Assembly: GCA_027295645.1 (NCBI GenBank) | Contig: JAPUKM010000019.1 | Coordinates: 1 to 6,989, forward strand | Direction of reading: 5' to 3' | DNA from: Chloroflexota bacterium | Lineage (GTDB): Bacteria > Chloroflexota > Dehalococcoidia > Lucifugimonadales > JAPUKM01 | DNA: 6,989 nt | In this document: positions 1-5,073 of the stretch, piece after piece | Numbering within the stretch: position 1 is the stretch's first letter | How the letters are laid out: each line of letters starts with the position of its first letter | Notes under the pieces: generated by a model | Databases searched by the model: none | Told to the model about the DNA's origin: nothing | What the model saw: only the letters and a program-made list of their open reading frames with translations | Program-made: the position numbers and the translations under genes

Positions 1-961
1 CGCTGAGGATACCGCTCAGGGCAAAGGCTATGCCACCTTCCCCCAACGCATGGGGCAGCACGGGGACAAAGGCACCGGCGGCAAAGGCTACAAAGGAGCT
101 GGCGGCCGCTATTCCAGGCGCTCCCAGTTGGCGCGGGTCCAACCCAAGCTCCTCTCGTGCCATGGTGTCCAGGGCTATCTCCGGGTCCCGCATGATCCGG
201 TCGGCGACCGTGCTGGCCTCCTGTTCGGTCAGCCCCTTGGCCTGGTAGATGAGCACCAGCTCCTTCTTCTCCTCCTCCGGGAACTCCTCCAGCTCTCCAC
301 GCTCCATCTCCAGCAGGTATTCGTAGCGGTCCCGCTGGGCCCTCATAGAGATGTACTCACCCGATGCCATCGAAAAGGCCCCCGCCAGGAGCCCCGCAAC
401 GCCGGCCAGGAGGATGATGCCCGGATCAGAGGTGCCGCCAGTGACTCCCATAACCAGGCCGAAATTGGAGACCAGGCCGTCGTTGACGCCAAGGACCGCC
501 GCTCGCAGGGCGCCGCTACCTGCCGCACTCTGCTTAGACTCGGTACTCTGCCCTCTGGGAGTCCCCGTTAACGCCAACCTCCTCAAGGTGCGGGAGTGGC
601 CCTGCTCCTCGCTGACGATGTCCGTGGCCTCCGGGTCACCTGCATACATCTCCGTATCCGCCCTCTCGATACGCATCACCAGCGGCATCACCCGTCTTGT
701 GTTGAACCTGCGGGCCAGCCAATGGAGCAAGCGAATGCGGAAGCCCGGCCGGTACCCTTCAAGGTCAGCCGGTGTCAATCCTAGCTTCTCCGCCCACCGG
801 CTGGCGTGACGCTCCTCCATGCCTGCCAATTCCCGGAAGGTCGCAGCACGCCGAGGGTCCTTCTCAGCGTCCGCCAGTCCGCTGTACAGGGCAACAGCCT
901 CCAGTTCAGCTTCCAGGTATCTCCTGTAGCGGGCCGCTTCGTTTTTTCCCTCTTTCCCCAT
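1..961 (-). CDS. Rubrerythrin-like/VIT1 (CCC1) fusion, predicted iron or manganese transporter, 3' end cut by window
   Basis: The reading frame is open from ATG at 961 to the left edge, giving 320 codons with no stop. Residues 1-130 form a ferritin-like four-helix domain. Diiron-type ligands are visible: acidic residues in helix 1 (E17/E19/E21), ExxH at E49-H52, E104 in helix 3, and ExxH at E119-H122. A short S/G-rich linker (about 135-150) leads into a VIT1/CCC1 domain. Membrane segments lie near 155-175 (with the GVNDGLVSNFG motif), 181-200 (ending in SMASGEY) and 283-303. Between the second and third is the Glu-rich cytoplasmic metal-binding helix region (about 203-265). This architecture is that of the MbfA-type membrane-bound ferritin proteins, which export iron in alphaproteobacteria; that role here is inferred. 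The start is supported by GAGGA seven bases upstream. Perhaps 40-60 residues (the last membrane segments) lie outside the window. Manganese or another divalent metal is possible. Confidence 0.9.
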   Translation of the reverse strand, partial: MGKEGKNEAARYRRYLEAELEAVALYSGLADAEKDPRRAATFRELAGMEERHASRWAEKLGLTPADLEGYRPGFRIRLLHWLARRFNTRRVMPLVMRIERADTEMYAGDPEATDIVSEEQGHSRTLRRLALTGTPRGQSTESKQSAAGSGALRAAVLGVNDGLVSNFGLVMGVTGGTSDPGIILLAGVAGLLAGAFSMASGEYISMRAQRDRYEYLLEMERGELEEFPEEEKKELVLIYQAKGLTEQEASTVADRIMRDPEIALDTMAREELGLDPRQLGAPGIAAASSFVAFAAGAFVPVLPHALGEGGIAFALSGILS

Positions 962-968
962 TTTCAAA

Positions 969-973
969 TCCTC
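969..973 (-). promoter_or_regulatory. Ribosome binding site of the rubrerythrin/VIT1 fusion gene
   Basis: On the minus strand GAGGA lies seven bases before the ATG at 961. It fixes the start of this gene, which is otherwise open to the window edge. Confidence 0.6.
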
Positions 974-979
974 AAGGCA

Positions 980-999
980 CAGGTGATAGTTCAGACCTG
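980..999. repeat. Inverted repeat, possible operator before the fusion gene
   Basis: Perfect 5-base arms CAGGT (980-984) and ACCTG (995-999) are separated by 10 bases. The repeat sits between the candidate -10 element (1005-1010) and the ribosome binding site of the iron-transport gene, a usual place for a repressor site. The arms are short, so chance occurrence cannot be excluded. Confidence 0.3.
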
Positions 1000-1000
1000 C

Positions 1001-1022
1001 GGCCAGTATACCGTGTCTGGCC
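1001..1022. repeat. Inverted repeat overlapping the candidate -10 element, possible operator
   Basis: Perfect 6-base arms GGCCAG (1001-1006) and CTGGCC (1017-1022) are separated by 10 bases. The repeat overlaps the candidate -10 hexamer and is centred 22 bases, about two helical turns, from the inverted repeat at 980-999. It could be a regulator site or a weak RNA hairpin. No known operator consensus was recognised. Confidence 0.35.
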
Positions 1023-1031
1023 CTCTGTCAG
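1005..1031 (-). promoter_or_regulatory. Candidate sigma-70-type promoter for the rubrerythrin/VIT1 fusion gene
   Basis: Reading the minus strand, CTGACA (1031-1026, five of six matches to TTGACA) is followed after 15 bases by TATACT (1010-1005, five of six matches to TATAAT). The hexamers are good but the spacer is two bases short of optimum. It lies in the 111-base gap between the glycosylase stop and the fusion gene start, so the fusion gene may be its own transcription unit. Confidence 0.4.
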
Positions 1032-1072
1032 AACACTCGTGGTGAGCCTGAACAGATAAACAGATCGGGGCC

Positions 1073-1900
1073 CTAGTTCCGCAGAAGCATACCCGGCTGG
1101 CAGCGACGGCAGTAGCTCGTGATCCGCTGATTAGCGGTGATCTGGCTTATAGCATTGCCACACCGAGGGCAGGGCTCTCCACCCCGGTTATGGACCTTGA
1201 GGAAGTCCCTGATCTTGTGGTGAACCTCCTCGCCCATCCGCTGCCGGAGCACCGCCGTTGCCTCCTCAGTCACGCGGCGTGCGCTCTCAAGGAGCCGCCG
1301 GAGCTCGTCATCGGAGAGGGAGGTGCGCTTGCGAAAGGGTGACAGGCCCGCATCGAAAAGGATCTCATCGCTGTAGGCGTTCCCGATACCCGCAAGGACG
1401 GCCCCGCGCGTGAGAACGCCCTTGATCTCACCCCGGTAGGGGCGCAGGCGGGCCTTGAACTGGTCAAAGGTCACAGCATCGTCCAGAACATCCGGCCCCA
1501 GCTCGCTCAGGCCGGGTATCTGGTCAAGCTGATGGGGTGACACGTAGTACACCCGGCCCATCTGCCTGTCGTCTACGTACCGGAGTTCCAGGTCATCCGG
1601 GAATGCCAGGACAATGCAGGTGCGCTTGGAGAGCCTCTCTGAAGACGTACATAGCCGAAAGGTCCCGGTGAGCATCGGATTGACGACCAGCGACCGCTCG
1701 CCCGTTAGCCAGAGCAGCAGATACTTTCCCCGGCGGGCAACGCTCAGGAGAGTGCGGCCCGCAATGTCACCGGCGAACTCCTGGTCGGCCAGGGAGCGAA
1801 GGACCGTGGGTCTGACAACCCTTGCCTGGACAATCTCCCTGCCCACGATCCGCCTTGTCAGGACCTCTTTGATCACCTGCAAATCGGGTGCTTCGGGCAT
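1073..1900 (-). CDS. Fpg/Nei-family bifunctional DNA glycosylase/AP lyase
   Basis: This 275-residue base-excision-repair enzyme should remove oxidised bases and nick the abasic site. Pro2 (the Schiff-base nucleophile after Met removal) and Glu3 are present, as are Lys59 in RRGKY, Asn174 in the helix-two-turn-helix motif GIGNAYSDE, Arg112, and Arg259 in the zinc-finger hairpin. A C-terminal zinc finger has C244, C247, C264 and C267, and the length is normal for the family. Some features are not classical Fpg: the N-terminus is MPEAPDL rather than MPELPEVE, the intercalating Met is Leu77, the Phe is Met114, and the 8-oxoguanine capping loop before the zinc finger is about 12 residues shorter, as in Nei. 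Substrate choice (8-oxoguanine/FapyG or oxidised pyrimidines) is therefore open. The start is supported by AGAGG nine bases upstream, overlapping the ppcA stop. The ppcA gene ends 12 bases before it, so the two are probably co-transcribed and translationally coupled. Confidence 0.92.
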   Translation of the reverse strand: MPEAPDLQVIKEVLTRRIVGREIVQARVVRPTVLRSLADQEFAGDIAGRTLLSVARRGKYLLLWLTGERSLVVNPMLTGTFRLCTSSERLSKRTCIVLAFPDDLELRYVDDRQMGRVYYVSPHQLDQIPGLSELGPDVLDDAVTFDQFKARLRPYRGEIKGVLTRGAVLAGIGNAYSDEILFDAGLSPFRKRTSLSDDELRRLLESARRVTEEATAVLRQRMGEEVHHKIRDFLKVHNRGGEPCPRCGNAISQITANQRITSYCRRCQPGMLLRN

Positions 1901-1909
1901 GGAGCTGGG

Positions 1910-1914
1910 CCTCT
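1910..1914 (-). promoter_or_regulatory. Ribosome binding site of the glycosylase gene, overlapping the ppcA stop
   Basis: AGAGG on the minus strand lies nine bases before the ATG at 1900, and its first bases are part of the TAG stop of ppcA (1915-1913). This arrangement is typical of translational coupling in an operon. Confidence 0.5.
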
Positions 1915-3388
1915 AGCCAAGAAATCGACGCAGCCTCGCCGCCTCTACAATGTAATTGCTGATGGAGGAAGATGGTAGCGTGTCAAGGCTGGCCCACACA
2001 GCAGTGGTCAGCCCCTGGTGTGCCCGGTCAATGCCCTGGGAGAAGCGAGACGCCAGGGCAACGTACTCACTCCCCATATGCCTGGCGATGGACTCTTCAT
2101 TGGCAAACTGAAGGGCATCAGCCAGGTCCTCTTCAAAGCTGGGGTACACCTCCTTCACGTAGGCCAAGTCATCACTGTCCAGGGCAGCCAAACCCAGAAG
2201 CTCCGGCGGAATGCCCAACGAGTAGAGAATGGCACAGAACTCGATGGCCCTGGGAAGACGAATCGCCTCTTCGCCCTCCTCATCCGGCTCCAGAGAACGG
2301 GAATAGCCGAACAGGCCGATATGCAGCTTACGTTCTCGACGCTTCGGTATCAGCCCGGCCATCCCAGATAGCACCGGTACTAGCGACCGCAGGCACTGCC
2401 TGTACTCTGCCGAGTACTTTTCAATGATACGCAAAACGCGCTTCTCATCAACGGGAACCGGCTCTGACACGGCATGCTCGCGGATTCTTGAGATTCCGGC
2501 CCTTACCACATCGGGATCGTAGTCGTACTTGAAAGCCGACTGAACCGTAAGGGTATGGGCGCTGGGATACTCCCGGAAGGCCCTCTCCAGGTTGACCGGC
2601 TTCAGGTTGCCCCGGAATGGCGAGGAGCCGGCGCCGATGACAGGGTAGAGCGGGATGCCAAGTCGCGACTGAAGAGCCGAAAGACGCTGCAACGCCACCC
2701 TGAGCATCAGTTCAGCGCTGACGACGCCATAGTTCAGGGCTGGATCGCTGCGTGCCAGGAACACCCTTTGATACGGAAACTCTTTGTCCCTTAGAAACTC
2801 CTCAACGATGCTGTCGGCCACCACCATGTGGTCCAAATCCTCTATGAGAGGAATTATCCCAATGCTTCGTGGATAGGCCTCACCCACCCAGTCTCTGACG
2901 CGATAGTCGCCGTACAGAGTCATATCTCCCTTCCCCACCACGTACTTCGTGTAGTAGTAATAGAGGCGGTCCAGCTCCTTTGCCGAGGTGGTGAAGGGTA
3001 GGATCACCTCAAAAATGGGGGGGGCATCACCGTCGCCATAGAACTCGTGGGCAACGTCCCAGGCGCTGGGAATGCTCTCAAGGCTCTCCAGCAACGTCTT
3101 GCTCATATGGCGTTCAATAGATGGGTTGGGGACGCGCATAGTGAGGAAGCAGTCCTTGCCCAGTCGGTGTTGAGAAAAGAAGTCCGGGTAGCCTGAGAGT
3201 AGCTTGCTCACAACCATGCGGTCCACGTCCTTCCCCTCGGAATCCCACATCTGCTCATCGCAGCCCAGGGCATAGACATCGACCGCTTCCCGCACCTCGC
3301 TTTCACCCTTTAGAACCCCATCCACGGCGTAGGGCGGCGTGGCCACGTTGTCAGGGTGTTGGGTACTCATACACTTGGGAACATTCAT
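1913..3388 (-). CDS. ppcA: Archaeal-type phosphoenolpyruvate carboxylase (PpcA family)
   Basis: This 491-residue protein should convert phosphoenolpyruvate and bicarbonate to oxaloacetate and phosphate (EC 4.1.1.31), an anaplerotic step feeding the TCA cycle and aspartate-family synthesis. Its size and sequence match the archaeal-type family, not the roughly 900-residue bacterial/plant enzyme. Diagnostic stretches are MSTQHPDN (7-14), GCDEQMWD (42-49), SGYPDFF (65-71), ARSDPALNYG (212-221), GAGSSPFRGNL (252-262, probable PEP/phosphate-binding loop) and TVQSAFKYDYDPD (281-293). A longer form from TTG at 3436 adds 16 residues, but that codon has no ribosome binding site. The ATG at 3388 has GGAAGGG nine bases upstream and aligns with the usual N-terminus just before MSTQHPDN, so I prefer it. 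The gene follows the rpoD hairpin and leads an operon with the downstream glycosylase. Archaeal-type enzymes often lack the allosteric control of the larger form; regulation here is not visible. Confidence 0.93.
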   Translation of the reverse strand: MNVPKCMSTQHPDNVATPPYAVDGVLKGESEVREAVDVYALGCDEQMWDSEGKDVDRMVVSKLLSGYPDFFSQHRLGKDCFLTMRVPNPSIERHMSKTLLESLESIPSAWDVAHEFYGDGDAPPIFEVILPFTTSAKELDRLYYYYTKYVVGKGDMTLYGDYRVRDWVGEAYPRSIGIIPLIEDLDHMVVADSIVEEFLRDKEFPYQRVFLARSDPALNYGVVSAELMLRVALQRLSALQSRLGIPLYPVIGAGSSPFRGNLKPVNLERAFREYPSAHTLTVQSAFKYDYDPDVVRAGISRIREHAVSEPVPVDEKRVLRIIEKYSAEYRQCLRSLVPVLSGMAGLIPKRRERKLHIGLFGYSRSLEPDEEGEEAIRLPRAIEFCAILYSLGIPPELLGLAALDSDDLAYVKEVYPSFEEDLADALQFANEESIARHMGSEYVALASRFSQGIDRAHQGLTTAVWASLDTLPSSSISNYIVEAARLRRFLG

Positions 3389-3397
3389 CTCAGCTTT

Positions 3398-3404
3398 CCC
3401 TTCC
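3398..3404 (-). promoter_or_regulatory. Ribosome binding site that decides the ppcA start
   Basis: GGAAGGG on the minus strand lies nine bases before the ATG at 3388. It favours this ATG over the upstream in-frame TTG at 3436, before which no purine-rich site is seen. Confidence 0.5.
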
Positions 3405-3448
3405 GGACTCTCTCGAGACGCAGTATCGACGTTCAACTAACAGACACA

Positions 3449-3472
3449 GGGGGCGTCCTCTGGGACACCCCC
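3449..3472 (-). terminator. GC-rich hairpin after rpoD, likely intrinsic terminator or attenuator
   Basis: On the minus strand GGGGGTGTCC (3472-3463), loop CAGA, and GGACGCCCCC (3458-3449) form a 10-base-pair stem with a single G-U wobble. It is followed by TGTGTCTGTT, which is T-rich but not a pure T run. The hairpin starts 28 bases after the rpoD stop and lies before ppcA. It most likely ends the dnaG-rpoD transcript; partial read-through into ppcA is possible because the tail is imperfect. Confidence 0.6.
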
Positions 3473-3480
3473 TATCGATG

Positions 3481-3490
3481 GCACATGTGC
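3481..3490. repeat. Perfect 10-base palindrome in the rpoD-ppcA gap
   Basis: GCACATGTGC reads the same on both strands and lies between the rpoD stop and the hairpin. It does not extend further outward. Its role is unknown, and a palindrome of this length can occur by chance. Confidence 0.25.
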
Positions 3491-3500
3491 TCGGGCACGG

Positions 3501-5057
3501 TTAGTCCAGAAAGTCCCGCAGTTTCTTGGATCGGGTGGGATGCCGCAGCTTCCGGAGCGCCTTTGCCTCTATCTGCCGGATGCGCTCCCTGGTCACGCCA
3601 AACTCCTTCCCAACCTCCTCCAGCGTCCTGCTTCTGCCATCCTCCAACCCGAAGCGGAGCTGTAGGACCCTCTTTTCCCGATCGTTCAGCGTGTTCAGAA
3701 CCGAGCCCACCTGCTCCTTCAGGAGCTGGTAGCTGGCCGCATCGGCGGGCGCAAGCCCGGACTTGTCCTCAATAAAGTCGCCCAGGTGCGAGTCCTCCTC
3801 TTCACCAATGGGCGTCTCCAGAGAGACGGGACCCTGGGAAATTTTGAGGATCTCCTGGACCTTCTCAGGAGGCACCTCCATACCCACGCTGATCTCCTCG
3901 TTGGTGGGCTCCCGGCCATACTCCTGGACCAGTCTCCTGCTCACGCGGATGAGCTTATTGATGGTCTCCACCATGTGGACGGGGATCCGGATGGTCCTGG
4001 CCTGATCGGCGATGGCCCTGGTAATGGCCTGCCGAATCCACCAGGTGGCGTAGGTGGAGAACTTGTATCCCTTGCGGTAGTCGAACTTCTCCACAGCCCG
4101 CATGAGGCCAATGTTCCCCTCCTGGATCAGATCCAGGAGCGACATACCCCGGCCGATGTATTTCGTGGCGACGTTCACCACCAGGCGGAGGTTGGCCTCT
4201 GCCATGTGGTGTTGGGTCTGGCGGCCCGCCTCCTTTATCCGCTCCAGATGGAGGTGGAAGACCAGTTCATACGGCTGCATCAGGCTGGCAAGGGCATCCT
4301 CAGCGATCAGCGCCTCTAGCTGGTCCAGGGTAGTATCGGCCGGCAGCAGCTCCAGCGCTTCGGGCGGCAGTAGCCGGCTGTAGAGGGAGAGTAGGATCAA
4401 CTCCCGTTTCACCTCTTCGGGCTCTTGGTCCAGGGACAGGGCCTCTGTCAGCGCCAGGAGCTTCTCCTCTTGGAAATCGTTGTCGATAGCGTCGCGCAGC
4501 GTCTGGTTGGAAACCAGCTCACTAATGGTTAGCGGTACAGGCAATTCGCAATAGAGAGCCATCTGGTGCGCTAGAGCCCCCTGGTGGGACAGCTGTTCCA
4601 GGAGGTAGAGAAGAGTTTTCCATGCTTTGACTGGCTGCCCATCTGAGGCCTGGAACTCCTCCTCTAGCTTCGTGATGTATCTGCCGCTCTCCATCTTGCG
4701 TGCCAGCTCCCGCTCGATCTTTGCAGTGAGCAGGCTGACCCGCCCGATCTCGCGAAGATACATACGGACAGGGTCATAGGTGAGCTCGGCATCCAGTACC
4801 TCCTCGCTCTCCCGAGTCTTCATCCTACGAAGCGCCGCCTTCACATCGTCGGCGCTCTCAACGGCCCCGTTATCCTGCTCAACCTCTCCATCCACCTCGC
4901 CAAGCCCAATAGCACCGGAGGTCCCGCCACCGGAGAATGCAGCACCCTCTTCGGGCTCGAAGCGGGCCCCGGGGACTAACTCCAATATCTCCCGTTGAGA
5001 GACGTTGGACTCAGTCTCGTCTGAATCGTCTGTGTATGTTTTCGATGGTCGTGCCAT
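3501..5057 (-). CDS. rpoD: RNA polymerase primary sigma factor RpoD/SigA
   Basis: This 518-residue housekeeping sigma-70 factor directs core RNA polymerase to -10/-35 promoters. An acidic, poorly conserved N-terminus (1-90) stands where region 1.1 would be. Region 1.2 is at about 95-125 (DPVRMYLREIGRVSLL). A long nonconserved segment follows (about 126-284). Region 2 spans about 286-370 with the core-binding and -10-melting motifs DLIQEGNIGLMRAVEKFDY and TYATWWIRQAITRAI. Region 3 is at about 371-450 and region 4 at about 451-518 with helix-turn-helix LEEVGKEFGVTRERIRQIE for the -35 element. The presence of region 1.2 and full region 4 identifies a primary sigma factor, not an alternative one. 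The ATG at 5057 lies 16 bases after the dnaG stop with only a weak purine stretch before it, so translation may depend on dnaG. The insert is large compared with Bacillus SigA but has parallels in other lineages. Confidence 0.97.
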   Translation of the reverse strand: MARPSKTYTDDSDETESNVSQREILELVPGARFEPEEGAAFSGGGTSGAIGLGEVDGEVEQDNGAVESADDVKAALRRMKTRESEEVLDAELTYDPVRMYLREIGRVSLLTAKIERELARKMESGRYITKLEEEFQASDGQPVKAWKTLLYLLEQLSHQGALAHQMALYCELPVPLTISELVSNQTLRDAIDNDFQEEKLLALTEALSLDQEPEEVKRELILLSLYSRLLPPEALELLPADTTLDQLEALIAEDALASLMQPYELVFHLHLERIKEAGRQTQHHMAEANLRLVVNVATKYIGRGMSLLDLIQEGNIGLMRAVEKFDYRKGYKFSTYATWWIRQAITRAIADQARTIRIPVHMVETINKLIRVSRRLVQEYGREPTNEEISVGMEVPPEKVQEILKISQGPVSLETPIGEEEDSHLGDFIEDKSGLAPADAASYQLLKEQVGSVLNTLNDREKRVLQLRFGLEDGRSRTLEEVGKEFGVTRERIRQIEAKALRKLRHPTRSKKLRDFLD

Positions 5058-5073
5058 TCTTCTCTCGTATCGC

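Noticed and set aside
20..91. Direct repeat of the 10 bases GCAAAGGCTA (20s and 80s), in the fusion gene
   Set aside because: Each copy encodes Ala-Phe-Ala in a membrane segment; similar hydrophobic codons explain the repeat.
30..1059. Several open frames on the plus strand opposite the fusion gene
   Set aside because: They are antisense to a continuous, family-matching minus-strand frame, are rich in Pro/Arg/Ser as expected of GC-rich shadow frames, and match no family I recognise.
1972..2427. Plus-strand frames opposite ppcA, and similar frames opposite rpoD and dnaG
   Set aside because: The minus-strand genes are unambiguous; these frames have no recognisable domain and no independent ribosome binding evidence.
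3017..3024. Run of eight G in ppcA (with a seven-G run at 5804-5810 in dnaG) as possible phase-variation tracts
   Set aside because: Both frames are intact, the runs encode Pro codons in conserved or ordinary sequence, and metabolic and primase genes are unlikely phase-variable loci. They could be sites of sequencing error but show none.
3415..3440. TTGAAC and GATACT as a promoter for ppcA
   Set aside because: The two hexamers are only three bases apart, and no acceptable -35 lies about 17 bases before GATACT.
3481..3500. Mutually exclusive small hairpins using GTGC/GCAC/GTGC after the rpoD stop, as a switch
   Set aside because: The stems are only four bases and there is no recognisable aptamer or conserved structure; the strong hairpin at 3449-3472 dominates.
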